In this document: positions 10,518-19,376 of the stretch, one piece after another | How positions within the stretch are numbered: the stretch's first letter is position 1 | How the letters are laid out: the number at the start of each line of letters is the position of its first letter | Notes under the pieces: generated by a model | Seen by the model: the letters and a program-made list of their open reading frames with translations, nothing else | The model's database searches: none | What the model was told of the DNA's origin: nothing | DNA from: Spiractinospora alimapuensis | GTDB taxonomy: Bacteria > Actinomycetota > Actinomycetes > Streptosporangiales > Streptosporangiaceae | Length of the DNA: 64,000 bases | Reading direction: 5' to 3' | NCBI RefSeq assembly: GCF_018437505.1 | Contig: NZ_CP072467.1 | Location: forward strand, 558,001 to 622,000 | Made by a program: the position numbers and the translations under genes

Positions 10518-11060
10518 TCAGGGGACTCCCAGCGTGACGCAGGCGGTCTCCACCGCGATCGGTCGTACACGTTCCACCGGCACCTTCAGGAACGCGACGG
10601 TGCAGTCGGCCAGTCCACCCAGGGCCATGGTCGCCCGCACCTCGTGCTCGAGTGTGGCGTCGGGGCCGATCAGCAGCGCGTTCAACCGTCGCCGCCACTC
10701 CAGGACGCGGTTGCCGACCTCCAGGTGGGCCAACGTGCTCAGGTCACGCACCAGGAGCAGGCTCGCCTCACGGTTGCGGGACATCAGGTCGAAGTAGTCC
10801 TCGAACAGTGTCCGGGGGTCCAGTGGCCCGCCCCGTTCCCGCGCGCCCAGGAAGTCCTCGGTTTCGTCGATCAGCGGCTGGATGATGCTGTTGACGAGGT
10901 CGTCGCGTGAGGAGAAGTGGTAGTACAGCGCCGCCTGGGTGATGCCGAGTTCCTTGGCGATCTCCCGCAGTGGGGTGTGTTGCACGCCTTGGCGGGCGAA
11001 GAGGTCACGCGCGACCTGCTGAATACGCGCCTTGGTGTCGGAGGTTCCTGAGCGGGCCAT
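10518..11060 (-). CDS. TetR family repressor, divergent from FAD monooxygenase
   Basis: The HTH reads ARIQQVARDLFARQGVQHTP then LREIAKELGITQAALYYHFSSRDDLVNSII, a textbook TetR DNA-binding domain. The 180-residue length is on the short side of normal. The gene is transcribed away from the FAD-dependent monooxygenase. Two near-identical palindromes sit in the 90-base gap, so it very likely represses both genes and is induced by the oxygenase substrate or a related compound. GGGTGGGGGA precedes the ATG. Confidence 0.88.
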   Translation of the reverse strand: MARSGTSDTKARIQQVARDLFARQGVQHTPLREIAKELGITQAALYYHFSSRDDLVNSIIQPLIDETEDFLGARERGGPLDPRTLFEDYFDLMSRNREASLLLVRDLSTLAHLEVGNRVLEWRRRLNALLIGPDATLEHEVRATMALGGLADCTVAFLKVPVERVRPIAVETACVTLGVP

Positions 11061-11076
11061 TCCCCCACCCTAGCGT

Positions 11077-11131
11077 TTACTTATAGACAAGTAAGGACGC
11101 ATGGCCTAGAGTTTTACTTGTTTATAAGTAA
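11077..11131. promoter_or_regulatory. Pair of TetR operators, TTACTTGTYTATAAGTAA
   Basis: The first site at 11077-11094 reads TTACTTATAGACAAGTAA and the second at 11114-11131 reads TTACTTGTTTATAAGTAA. Each has perfect 6-base arms. The second equals the reverse complement of the first except for one base. Their centres are 37 bases apart, between the divergent TetR and monooxygenase genes. Confidence 0.8.
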
Positions 11132-11150
11132 GCGGCAGAAGGGTCGCGTC

Positions 11151-12374
11151 ATGCGCGTGTTGATCTCCGGGGCCAGCGTCGCCGGTCCGGTCCTGGCGTA
11201 CTGGCTCCATCGCTACGGTTTCGAGTGCACGGTCCTCGAGCGCGCGCCCGCGCTCCGCAAGACCGGAGGACACGCCGTCGACCTGCTCCACCCGGCGATG
11301 GACATCATCGAACGCATGGGACTGCGGGAGGAGGTCCTGGCCAAGACCACCGGAACGGAGTCCCTGACCCTGGAGCGCGAGGGATCAACCCCGATCGACA
11401 TCGACATCAGTCGCATCCTGGGCCCCGCGTCCGAGAACCACGCGGAGGTGATGCGGGACGACCTCGGCGAGATCTTCTACGACGCGACCCGGGCACACGT
11501 CGAGTACGTCTTCGGCGACTCCATCGCCACGCTCGAGCAGCACCCGACGCACGTCCACGTCACGTTCGACCACGGGGACCCACGCGACTTCGATCTGGTC
11601 ATCGGCGCGGATGGGCTCCACTCGAACACCCGCCGGATCGTGTTCGGTGACGAGAGCCAGTTCGCGCACTTCATCGGCGGATACCTGTCCGTGCTGACCG
11701 TGCCCAACCACCTCGACCTGTCCAAGCGCATGGTGTCACTGGCGGCTCCCGGGCGGACCGTGGGCCTCTACAGCGCGGACCGCGCCGACGACGCCCGCGC
11801 CATCTTCCTGTTCCGCAGCGAGAACCGGCTCGACTACCACCACCGAGACACCGACCGGCAGAAGGAACTCCTGCGCGCCGCGTTCGCCGACATCGGCTGG
11901 GAGGTCCCGCGACTCCTCGCCGAGTTGGACCACACGCCCGCCTTCTACTTCGACGAGATCACTCAACTGCGCATGGACCACTGGTCGCGGGGACGGGTCG
12001 GCCTCGTGGGAGACGCCGCCTACTCCCCCGGCCCCGCGATCGGCGGCAGCACCAGCCTCGCGGTGGTCGGTGCCTACGTTCTCGCGGGGGAGCTCGCCAC
12101 CGCGTGGCCCGACCACGAACGGGGCTTCACCGCCTACGAACGCGAGCTCGCGGACTACGTCGAACGCAGTCGAACCTTCGCACGGCGCATGGCCAAGCAG
12201 CTCATCCCCGACACCGCCGGGAAGGTGTGGCTCCTCGCCCAGGTCACCCGCCTGGTCGGCTCCCTGCCGGCGGGAGTTGCCCGCGTGCTCTCGCGCCTCG
12301 ACACCGGCGGACTCCGCGTCCACGACGAGGTGCGGCTCAAGGACTATCCCGCGCTCATCGGACCTCGGGGCTGA
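11151..12374 (+). CDS. FAD-dependent monooxygenase (PHBH/TetX-like)
   Basis: The N terminus has the dinucleotide motif ISGASVAGPVLAYWLHRYG. The second FAD motif is DLVIGADGLHSNTRR and the third is GRVGLVGDAAYSPGPAIGG, in the order of class A flavoprotein hydroxylases. At 407 residues it is the size of single-domain members such as TetX and many polyketide hydroxylases. NAD(P)H reduces the flavin, which then hydroxylates an aromatic substrate. The substrate is unknown, and a role in antibiotic breakdown is only possible. I chose ATG 11151, which has AGAAGGG upstream, over an upstream ATG at 11118 that lies within the second operator. Confidence 0.87.
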   Translation: MRVLISGASVAGPVLAYWLHRYGFECTVLERAPALRKTGGHAVDLLHPAMDIIERMGLREEVLAKTTGTESLTLEREGSTPIDIDISRILGPASENHAEVMRDDLGEIFYDATRAHVEYVFGDSIATLEQHPTHVHVTFDHGDPRDFDLVIGADGLHSNTRRIVFGDESQFAHFIGGYLSVLTVPNHLDLSKRMVSLAAPGRTVGLYSADRADDARAIFLFRSENRLDYHHRDTDRQKELLRAAFADIGWEVPRLLAELDHTPAFYFDEITQLRMDHWSRGRVGLVGDAAYSPGPAIGGSTSLAVVGAYVLAGELATAWPDHERGFTAYERELADYVERSRTFARRMAKQLIPDTAGKVWLLAQVTRLVGSLPAGVARVLSRLDTGGLRVHDEVRLKDYPALIGPRG

Positions 12375-12544
12375 CACCCCTGGCCGCCCCAGCCCGCAAC
12401 ACCAGCCTGGGAGCACCCGAGGAGGACCGCCGCCACCCTCGTCCTGCCGCCGTCGGACGACGCGGCGGCGGACAACAGCCCGATGACCAGTGCGGACTGT
12501 GGGCCCCGCCCTTCGGGCTGACCACCAAGAACAGCAGGGGGTCG

Positions 12545-12919
12545 CTAGCTCGGTCGGGGCGCGAAGATCCGGAAGGTGTTGCCCTCCGGATCACGGAACT
12601 CCGACCACCGCACCCCGTCCTCCTCGTTGTCACTGACGCGCGTCGCCCCGAGCGCTTCCACCCGGTCCGCCTCCTCCGCCCATGCCTCTCCCCCAGCCAG
12701 GTCCAACAACAGTCGGTTGTCCCCCGGCGGAAGCGCGCCCTCGGGCTGGTGGAACATCCACGTCGGCCCCGTGCCGTCGAATCCGATGGTCGCGAACGCG
12801 GGTGTCGCCCCGTGATCGACCGGACGGTCGATCACGGCGGACCAGAATCCAGCCAGCGCGGCCGCGTCCGCACAGTCGAACGCGTACATACCGACCTCGA
12901 GGCGGTTCGTGCGGTTCAT
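12545..12919 (-). CDS. VOC family protein (glyoxalase/bleomycin-resistance fold)
   Basis: A 124-residue protein with one VOC module: MYAFDCADAAALAGFWSAVI at the start, a WMFHQPEG strand in the middle and RDPEGNTFRIF at the end, the last being the usual metal-site strand of actinobacterial glyoxalase-like proteins. No substrate can be assigned. AGAAGGAG precedes the ATG perfectly. It stands alone between the convergent monooxygenase gene and the glycosyltransferase operon. Confidence 0.8.
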   Translation of the reverse strand: MNRTNRLEVGMYAFDCADAAALAGFWSAVIDRPVDHGATPAFATIGFDGTGPTWMFHQPEGALPPGDNRLLLDLAGGEAWAEEADRVEALGATRVSDNEEDGVRWSEFRDPEGNTFRIFAPRPS

Positions 12920-13051
12920 GGTGCTCCTTCTGTGGGCGGTCCTTGGTCAGACCGTCCACGAGCCCCAGAGTCATCGCCGGATCGATCGGGCGTGGACGTG
13001 ACGTCGGTCGCGAGGCCCGCTCCTCCCAGGAGACCGGGGAGACGTCCGGCA

Positions 13052-14257
13052 TCACCGCTGGACGGGAACCAGGGCACCGTCGGGCGTTGGAAGCGAATCG
13101 GATCGGGCGATAGTGGTGAGGTAGAGGTCGATGAGCTGTTCGTTCACGGCGGACCACGTGCGGTCGTGGACCGAGGGGCGAGCGTTGTGGGCGAGGGCCT
13201 GGCGCCGGGTGGGGTCACGCACCAGGCGTCGGACCGCGGACTGGAACGAGCGCACGCTGTCCGGCGCGTAGAGCAGGCCGTTGACCTCTGGTTGGACCAG
13301 GTCCAATGGCCCGCCCGCCGCGGGCGCCACCACCGGCACTCCGGAGGCGAGGGCCTCCTGCACGGATTGGCAGAACGTCTCCTCGGGCCCGGTGTGCACG
13401 AACACGTCGAAGCTCGCGTGGAGCCGGGAAAGCAGCGCCCCGGTCTGTTGTCCGGTGAAGACCGCGTCGGGCAGTGCCCGACGCAGGCGGCCGTACTGGG
13501 GGCCGTCCCCCACGATGACCAGCCGCGCGTCGCGGGATCGGGCGACGTGCGCGAGCCACGTGACGCGTTTCTCTCGGGCGAGGCGCCCCACGTATCCGAT
13601 GATGGGACGGCCGTCCGGGGACAGTTCGCGACGGAGCGCGGCGTCACGGTGCGCCGGAGAGAACCGTTCGATGTCCACGCCGCGGGGCCAGAGCTCGAGT
13701 CGGGGGAACCCCTGCGCGCGGAGCTCCGCCATCGTCGCCGATGAGGGAACCAGCGTGCGGTCCACCGCGGAATGGACGCGACGCAGCACCGGCCACAGCA
13801 GATGCGCCGCCGGGACACCGTAGTGGCGCGCCATTCCGACCAGGTCCGTCTGGAACACGGCGACGGTGGGCAGCGCCCAGTCCCGGGCGACGTCCACGGC
13901 GGCGGCGCTGAGCAGGGCCGGCGAGGCGAGGTGCACGACGTCGGGGCGGAACGACCGCAGCGCTGCCGTGAGCAGTCGTCGGGTCGGCAGGCCGACCGCG
14001 AAGGATCGGTAGATCGGCATCGGCACGGACGGCACGCGGACCACCGGTGCTCCCGCGTAGTACGCCGGCCCCGTCCCGGGGGCGATGATGAGGACCTCGT
14101 GACCGCCCGCGCGCAGGTGCTCGGCGATACGACGGACCGAGTTCGTCACCCCGTTCACCTGGGGGAGGAACGACTCGGCCACGATCGCGACCCGCAGAGT
14201 GGGACGCGAGCCAGGGTCGGGCCCGGAACGGGCGGTGACCTCACTCGCGGGCGTCAT
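13052..14257 (-). CDS. Glycosyltransferase family 4-type (GDP-mannose-dependent mannosyltransferase-like)
   Basis: The N-terminal domain starts RVAIVAESFLPQVNGVTNSV, the signature of MgtA/PimB-type GT-B enzymes. The C-terminal domain has YVGRLAREK, VIVGDGPQ, and the nucleotide-sugar binding segment EETFCQSVQEALASGVPVVAPAAGGP with the E-x7-E spacing. Members transfer mannose to glycolipid acceptors at the membrane. The protein is 401 residues from the ATG at 14257. This start overlaps the end of the upstream DMT transporter by 17 bases, indicating translational coupling. Confidence 0.85.
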   Translation of the reverse strand: MTPASEVTARSGPDPGSRPTLRVAIVAESFLPQVNGVTNSVRRIAEHLRAGGHEVLIIAPGTGPAYYAGAPVVRVPSVPMPIYRSFAVGLPTRRLLTAALRSFRPDVVHLASPALLSAAAVDVARDWALPTVAVFQTDLVGMARHYGVPAAHLLWPVLRRVHSAVDRTLVPSSATMAELRAQGFPRLELWPRGVDIERFSPAHRDAALRRELSPDGRPIIGYVGRLAREKRVTWLAHVARSRDARLVIVGDGPQYGRLRRALPDAVFTGQQTGALLSRLHASFDVFVHTGPEETFCQSVQEALASGVPVVAPAAGGPLDLVQPEVNGLLYAPDSVRSFQSAVRRLVRDPTRRQALAHNARPSVHDRTWSAVNEQLIDLYLTTIARSDSLPTPDGALVPVQR

Positions 14258-15191
14258 CGGGGATGGGTGTGTACGCACCACTGTCGTTGCCCCTTTCCGG
14301 GATTGGTGTCTCGTGGTCCCTCGCCACGGTGGGAGGACCCGTGGACTCCGCGTCGTGGCGGACGGCGGCGAGCGCGACGGTGCCGGCGATCGCGCACACG
14401 GCGGCCGCCGCCGCGCCCACCTGGCCCAGGAGTCCCGAAGGAAGGGGCTCGCCCAGGAGCAGCGCGCCGACGGCGACCCCCGTGGCGGCGTCGCACAGCA
14501 GGAACGCGGCGTAGGCGGCGGCGAAGCGACCGGTGCGAAACGCGTTCTGTAGCAGCAGACCGCAGAGGAGCAGCGATCCCAGCGCGACCACCGGGAGCCA
14601 GCCCAGGAGCGCCGACGGGCCGGACGCGAGGTCGTGGCCGACGAGGCGCACGAACCCGGCCGCGACACCCAACGCCATGCCCGCTGGGCCGGCGAGGATC
14701 AGGACCCTGACCTTCGGCGGGGTTCGCGGGGCCAGACCGAAGGCGGTGAGGCCGACGACGACGAGTCCCGCGACCACTCCCACCGCGGCCGAAGGGTTGA
14801 GCGTGGGTGCCACCGGTTCGTCAACGAGCACCAAGACGAAGGAGACGAGCCCGACCAGCACCGTCGCCGAGGCGGCGAGCTCGCGTCCGGACACCCGGCG
14901 GCGGTTGAACAACGCGGCGAAGACGACGGCGAAGACGACCCCGGACACGCCGATCGGCTGGATCACGGCGAGTGGGGCGCCCCCGAGGGCCAGGAGGTGG
15001 AGCGCCATGCCCGCACCAGCGACCGCGATCCCGGCGAGCCAGCGTGGACGGCGCGCGAGGTGAAGGAGGAGACCGAGGCGGGCGACGGTGCCTCCGGGCG
15101 CGCGGACGGCGTCGCGTTCCTGCAGCGCGGCGCCGAGGGCGCGACAGATGGCGCCGATGAACGCGAGCCCGACGAACCACCAGGTGACCAC
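14241..15191 (-). CDS. DMT-superfamily membrane transporter (EamA-like)
   Basis: About nine to ten hydrophobic segments run through the 316 residues, with the two-fold repeat expected of drug/metabolite transporters. The second repeat contains AAYAAFLLCDAATGVAVGALLLGEPL, which matches the EamA pattern. The last 45 residues are a hydrophilic cytoplasmic tail. GTG start with GGAAGGGGCGGGA upstream. The gene precedes and overlaps the mannosyltransferase gene, so the two probably act together, perhaps on lipid-linked precursors. That functional link is inference. Confidence 0.8.
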   Translation of the reverse strand: MVTWWFVGLAFIGAICRALGAALQERDAVRAPGGTVARLGLLLHLARRPRWLAGIAVAGAGMALHLLALGGAPLAVIQPIGVSGVVFAVVFAALFNRRRVSGRELAASATVLVGLVSFVLVLVDEPVAPTLNPSAAVGVVAGLVVVGLTAFGLAPRTPPKVRVLILAGPAGMALGVAAGFVRLVGHDLASGPSALLGWLPVVALGSLLLCGLLLQNAFRTGRFAAAYAAFLLCDAATGVAVGALLLGEPLPSGLLGQVGAAAAAVCAIAGTVALAAVRHDAESTGPPTVARDHETPIPERGNDSGAYTPIPDDARE

Positions 15192-15362
15192 CGTCCCGCC
15201 CCTTCCCTGGGCCTGCTGTCAAGGAAAGACGCTACGGATTGCCCCTGGTCAAACACGAGAATGCCAGCGCTACAACTGCGGGTAGTGCCTGCACCTGGTG
15301 CGTCGGGAGTGGAGCCCCTCCCCCGCGGTGCCGATCGTCACGTCGTCGGCGTTGGGGGCCGC

Positions 15363-15854
15363 TCAGTTGGCGAAACCGCCTTCGGGACGGATGATCTCCA
15401 GGTTGGTTCCGTCGGGGTCGTTGAAATAGGCGACCTGTGTACCGAGCGCGTCGTCGGGAGTGACCTCGCCGGCGACGAAGGTGTAGTCGTCGCCGAGGAA
15501 CTCGTATCCGGCCTCTCCCATGCGCTGATACATGCCGTCGAAGTCGTCCACTTGGAGACACAGGTGCATGGAGCCGGGACGGTTCGCGGCTCCGTTGGTC
15601 GGCTGGCCGACGGGTTCCTGGAACTGGATGAGGTCGATGCCGACGTTGTCGAGGTTGATCGTGGCGTAGCGGAGCTTCGCGGTGGACAGGCCCTGTGATC
15701 GGCCGAACGGGACGCTGCGCATGGTCTCGTTCGCGACGACGGGGTCCCGCCCGGTGAGCGCGGAGTAGAACGCGATCGCCACGTCGAGGTCGGAGACCGA
15801 GATCCCGACGTGGGCGGCCCGTGTGAGGCCCATCGGTGTGTTGGAGACGGTCAT
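15363..15854 (-). CDS. VOC family protein (glyoxalase-like)
   Basis: A 163-residue VOC protein beginning AAHVGISVSDLDVAIAFYSALTG, with SMHLCLQVDDFDGMYQRM in the middle and YFNDPDGTNLEIIRPE at the end, including the typical metal-ligand Glu in the last strand. Such proteins act as lyases, epimerases or antibiotic-binding proteins. ATG 15854 was chosen because AGGAG precedes it. The longer frame adds 39 basic residues without similarity. It diverges from the SDR gene at 16423 across a 568-base gap. Confidence 0.8.
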   Translation of the reverse strand: MTVSNTPMGLTRAAHVGISVSDLDVAIAFYSALTGRDPVVANETMRSVPFGRSQGLSTAKLRYATINLDNVGIDLIQFQEPVGQPTNGAANRPGSMHLCLQVDDFDGMYQRMGEAGYEFLGDDYTFVAGEVTPDDALGTQVAYFNDPDGTNLEIIRPEGGFAN

Positions 15855-16078
15855 GACCACTCCTCTCGTCCTGTCGCCCGGATCGAGGTTGGGCACGTCC
15901 CGAGCGGTCGGAGAGGCGCGCCCATGTGTCACGTCTCGAAGGAACCGGCCCTGACCTGCCTCTCCGTTCATTTCCTGTGAGGGGTTGGGGCGAAACTCCG
16001 TCGGTCCGGCCGCCGCGACCCGGGCACGCCCCTTGGGGGTAGTCCGCGTTACTTCCTCGTTATCTGAGTTTCGTTGGC

Positions 16079-16167
16079 GGGATCCCCTGCCCCGCCGGGG
16101 ATCCCGACGGACCCCCGCTGATCCTGACTTCCGGTAAGCCCCACTTATCGGAAGTCAGGATCAGCGG
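16079..16167. other. Two tandem strong hairpins in a divergent intergenic region (possible small RNA or leader)
   Basis: The first hairpin at 16079-16105 has perfect 9-base arms (GGGATCCCC / GGGGATCCC). The second at 16115-16167 has 19-base perfect outer arms built on GATCCTGACTTCCG, then a G-T mismatch, four more pairs and a 5-base loop. TCTTTCT follows on the right. The genes on both sides point away, so neither is terminated by it. The rest of 15855-16422 shows only the operator cluster described next. Confidence 0.55.
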
Positions 16168-16201
16168 TCTTTCTGGGAAGGCGTTCCGTTTGTGTTTCGT
16201 G

Positions 16202-16236
16202 TTTACGTTTTCATCAAACGTTTCAACGTAACGTTA
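16202..16236. promoter_or_regulatory. Cluster of ACGTT palindromes upstream of SDR gene
   Basis: AAACGTTT at 16216-16223 and TAACGTTA at 16229-16236 are perfect 8-base palindromes. The overlapping AACGTAACGTT is another. A further TTTACGTTTT lies at 16202. Central CG with flanking A/T runs resembles LacI-family operators, but no LacI gene is in the window. Confidence 0.45.
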
Positions 16237-16422
16237 TTCGTGAGGGGGGCGCGAAGAGACTCCCCCGGACCTCCCCCCGGGTGGGGAGAACGAGGCGGTG
16301 GACATGGCGCGGTCCCGGGCCACGGGTGGCAGAGGAAGGAGGGAAATCGTTTGTGGCACGTCGTGATCCGCAGGACCATGTGGTGCGCGACGGCCAAACC
16401 GACGTTCACCAAGGAGACACCC

Positions 16423-17205
16423 ATGGTCAGAACCCGCCTCGAGGGGCAGACCGTCCTCGTCACCGGCGGTGCCGGCAACATCGGCGCGGCGATCAGCCGC
16501 GCCTTCGCCGCGGAAGGGGCACGCGTCGCGGTTCACTACCTGGCGCAGGACGCTCCCCCGCCCGCGGACACAGAATGGGGGCACATCACACCGGCCGCGA
16601 GCGCGGCGGACGCGCTGGCGGAGGAACTCGGCCACGGGGCCTTCGCGGTCAGCGCCGACCTCTCCGCACCAGAGGCACCGGCGCGCCTCGTGCGTGACGT
16701 CGTCGGGGTGGCCGGCCCGATCAACGTGGTCGTGAACAACGCGGCCCACTGTGAGTCCCCGGACACCGTCGACACCCTCACCCCCGGATCGCTGGAGCGC
16801 CACTACCGCGTCAACGCCATCGCCCCCGCGCTACTCACCGCGGAGGTCGCCCGCGCGCGCCGAGGCGAGGAGCCACTGTCGGTCGTGAACATCTCCACCG
16901 ACGCCGCGCGGGCGTTCCCCGGCCAGACTGGGTACGGCACGTCCAAAGCCGCGCTCGAGGCGCTCACCCGGTCCATGGCGCTGGACCTGGCCGGGCGTGG
17001 GGTGCGGGTGAACGCCGTCGCTCCCGGCCCCGTCCAGACCGGCTGGATCGGCGAGGATCTCATCGAGCAAGCCAAGGCCATCGTCCCCATGGGGCGGGTG
17101 GGTGACCCCGAGGACATCGCGGACGCCGTCGTGTTCCTGGCCTCCCACCAGGCCCGCTGGATCACCGGCCAGGTCCTCCAGGTCGCCGGCGGACACGCCC
17201 TGTGA
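16423..17205 (+). CDS. Short-chain dehydrogenase/reductase
   Basis: Classical SDR features are present: cofactor motif TGGAGNIGAA near residue 13, NNAA after strand four, the serine in VVNISTDAA, the YGTSK active-site pair, and the PGPVQTGW loop. The C terminus FLASHQARWITGQVLQVAGG is typical. The protein is 260 residues. AAGGAG lies just before the ATG at 16423. Longer in-frame starts read into the operator region. The substrate is unknown. A perfect hairpin terminator follows. Confidence 0.88.
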   Translation: MVRTRLEGQTVLVTGGAGNIGAAISRAFAAEGARVAVHYLAQDAPPPADTEWGHITPAASAADALAEELGHGAFAVSADLSAPEAPARLVRDVVGVAGPINVVVNNAAHCESPDTVDTLTPGSLERHYRVNAIAPALLTAEVARARRGEEPLSVVNISTDAARAFPGQTGYGTSKAALEALTRSMALDLAGRGVRVNAVAPGPVQTGWIGEDLIEQAKAIVPMGRVGDPEDIADAVVFLASHQARWITGQVLQVAGGHAL

Positions 17206-17238
17206 CCCAGGCCGGGCGGGGACCGGTGTGACGCAGCG

Positions 17239-17270
17239 GGTCCTCCGCTCGTCGTGGCGAGCGGAGGACC
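17239..17270. terminator. Bidirectional terminator between SDR and NmrA-like gene
   Basis: Perfect 13-base arms GGTCCTCCGCTCG and CGAGCGGAGGACC enclose a 6-base loop between two convergent genes. Confidence 0.75.
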
Positions 17271-17284
17271 GATGGGGGGTTGGG

Positions 17285-18118
17285 CTAGCGGAAATCGTCG
17301 GCGTGGTCGTGAATCCACGCGGCGAACGGGCGGCCCGGACGTCCGACGAGGCGTTCGAAGTGGTCGGTGTGCGGGATTCCGTCGCCGTTGAGGGATGAAC
17401 CGTACAGGTCGAGCAGCCAGTCGATGACGTCGTGGTCCACTCCGTTGTCCGGGTCGTGCCACTCTTCGTGGGTCTGCTCGGGCGTCAGCTCGACGAACGT
17501 GACGGGCTGGCCGATCGCCTCACCGATGGTCCGTGCCTGCTCCGCCACGGTCAGCTCGTCGGGACCGGTGAAGGTGTAGGTCTGACCGGTGTGCCCGTCG
17601 GTGAGGAGAGCGGCGACGGCCGCGTCCGCTATGTCGGCCTCATGGGTCGGCCGGGTCACGGCCTTCCCGAAGGGACGCCGAACCTCGCGTCGATCACGCA
17701 CCTCGGAGGCGTAGTCGAGCCAGTTGGTGGCGAACTCGCCGGGCCGAAGCACGGTCCATTCCATCCCGGAGGCCTGGACCGCGCGTTCCACCGGGAGGTA
17801 CCCCTCGTCGCTGTCGTCTTGGTCGGCCAGGGCTCCCGACAGCACCACGACGCGTTCGACGCCCGCTTCCTCCGCCATGGCGACGACCGTCGACGCCGTC
17901 TGGGGGACCGGGAACAGGTACAGCCGCTTCGCGCCTCGCAGCGCCGGCGCAAGGGAGGCCGGGTCTTCCAGGTCTCCCCGCACGACCTTCGCACCGTCCG
18001 GCAGTTTGGCGCCTTCGGGGTTTCGTGTCAGGGCGCGGACTCGTGCTCCCGCTCGCAGCAGCTCGGTGACGACCCCACGTCCCACCTGTCCGGTCGCCCC
18101 GGTCACCAGTACCGTCAT
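17285..18118 (-). CDS. NmrA-like NAD(P)-binding protein (paralogue A)
   Basis: The start MTVLVTGATGQVGRGVVTEL is a Rossmann motif with the NmrA/atypical SDR pattern, followed by VRALTRNPEGAKLP and VVRGDLEDPASL. The catalytic Tyr-x-x-x-Lys of classical SDRs is absent, as in NAD(P)H:quinone oxidoreductase-type and sensor proteins. The last 60 residues match those of the upstream gene (EWHDP, DHFERLVGRP, HADDFR). ATG 18118 has GGGGGGAG upstream. It lies 47 bases downstream of its paralogue and is probably co-transcribed. Confidence 0.82.
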   Translation of the reverse strand: MTVLVTGATGQVGRGVVTELLRAGARVRALTRNPEGAKLPDGAKVVRGDLEDPASLAPALRGAKRLYLFPVPQTASTVVAMAEEAGVERVVVLSGALADQDDSDEGYLPVERAVQASGMEWTVLRPGEFATNWLDYASEVRDRREVRRPFGKAVTRPTHEADIADAAVAALLTDGHTGQTYTFTGPDELTVAEQARTIGEAIGQPVTFVELTPEQTHEEWHDPDNGVDHDVIDWLLDLYGSSLNGDGIPHTDHFERLVGRPGRPFAAWIHDHADDFR

Positions 18119-18165
18119 CACTGTCTCCCCCCGCGGGTCTCCGTTGGTGCCGTCCACGGCCGGGC

Positions 18166-19071
18166 TCACCGGAAGTCTTCGGCGTGGTCGCGTGCCCACT
18201 GGGTGAAGGAGCGCGGCGGCCGGCCGGTGAGACGCTCGAAGGTGTCGGTGGGCGGAACCGGTCCGGGGTAACGCACGGAAGCCTCGAGCTGCTCCAGGAT
18301 CCAGTCGATGATCTCGTGGTCCATTCCCTCGGCGGGGTCGTGCCACTCCGTCCGCGCCTCCTCGGGGGTGAGCTCCACGAGCGTGACCTCCTTCCCGATC
18401 GCCTCGCTGATCGCGCGGACCTGGTCCTCCTGGGTGACCATCTCTGGTCCGGTGAGTGTGTAGGCGGCTCCCAGATGCTCGTCGGTCAGGAGCGCGGCCA
18501 CGGCGATCTCGGCCACGTCGGCCTCGTGCACGAGGCTGCTTCCCGACCGGGGAAAGGGAGCGCGAACGGTGCCGGTCGTGCGGACCGCCTCCGCCCAGTC
18601 TGACCCGGCGGCGAGGAGCCCCATGCGGATGTGGGTCCACTGGGCACCACTGGCCTCCACCGCCCGTTCGATCCCGCGGTGGAACTCGCGCTCCTCCGCC
18701 AGGTGCCGGCGGAACGCCGACAGAGTAGTGTCCTCGGGATCCCCCTGGTACTCGAAGCCCGCGGCCGCTGCGGAGTGCACCACGAAACGACACACACTCG
18801 CCTCCACCGCCGTTTCGATGAACCCGGGTCCGGAACTGGGTGCGGGATCCACGTAGGAGAAGAGGTACACACGCTCGACCCCGTTGAGCGCATCGGCCCA
18901 GGTCTCGGGACGCTCGAAGTCGCCGTGGATGACCTCCACCCCCGCCGGGAGTTTCGCGGTTGCGGCCACCGGATCGCGCGTCATGGCCCGCACTCGCTGT
19001 CCGGCACCCACCAGACCAGCGACAACTCTTTTTCCTATGTTTCCGGTCGATCCAGTTACCAATATGGTCAC
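18166..19071 (-). CDS. NmrA-like NAD(P)-binding protein (paralogue B)
   Basis: A 301-residue homologue of the downstream gene: MTILVTGSTGNIGKRVVAGL, VRAMTRDP, VIHGDFERPETW, and the shared C-terminal TFERLTGRP...DHAEDFR. GTG start with GGGAG upstream. The first about 15 codons are conspicuously A/T-rich compared with the rest of the gene (for example GGAAACATAGGAAAAAGA), which may help initiation. Together the two genes form a tandem duplication. The reaction or ligand is unknown. Confidence 0.82.
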   Translation of the reverse strand: MTILVTGSTGNIGKRVVAGLVGAGQRVRAMTRDPVAATAKLPAGVEVIHGDFERPETWADALNGVERVYLFSYVDPAPSSGPGFIETAVEASVCRFVVHSAAAAGFEYQGDPEDTTLSAFRRHLAEEREFHRGIERAVEASGAQWTHIRMGLLAAGSDWAEAVRTTGTVRAPFPRSGSSLVHEADVAEIAVAALLTDEHLGAAYTLTGPEMVTQEDQVRAISEAIGKEVTLVELTPEEARTEWHDPAEGMDHEIIDWILEQLEASVRYPGPVPPTDTFERLTGRPPRSFTQWARDHAEDFR

Positions 19072-19310
19072 GTAGACTCCCTGCGGTTACCTGTTGGTGA
19101 CGAGGAACCGCCGTGCCCGTGCCCGCGTTCACGGCGGTTCCGCCTTCCCCGGGAGGCTAGACCGGATCCCGATTCTTCGCACATGGGATCGTGTTTCCCC
19201 TGGTCAGCAGCGGTTATTTCGTGGCTTGCCGATGGGGTTTTCCGTGCGCGCTTCTGTGCCCTATGATGGGCGTCGTTCGTGGAGGACCGGAGAACAGGGA
19301 GGTGAGGTTG

Positions 19311-19376
19311 ATGACCGCGCTCGAGGCCACCGCTGCCAGCGCCCGCGTCTCCCTCGCGTCCCGGGCCGTGGCCTGA
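19311..19376 (+). CDS. Possible 21-residue leader peptide upstream of GNAT gene
   Basis: ATG at 19311 follows a strong GGGAGGTGA ribosome site and gives MTALEATAASARVSLASRAV plus Ala, then stop. A good -10 box, TATGAT at 19262-19267, lies upstream, with only a weak TTTTCC as -35. The downstream GNAT start at 19453 has no obvious ribosome site of its own, so a leader or coupling role is possible. No rare-codon run or attenuator stem is evident. The rest of 19072-19452 shows nothing further. Confidence 0.4.
   Translation: MTALEATAASARVSLASRAVA

Noticed and set aside
17285-19132. A single 615-codon open frame spanning both NmrA-like genes
   Set aside because: Its first half is in the wrong frame for paralogue B and has no motif; two separate genes with good ribosome sites explain the region.
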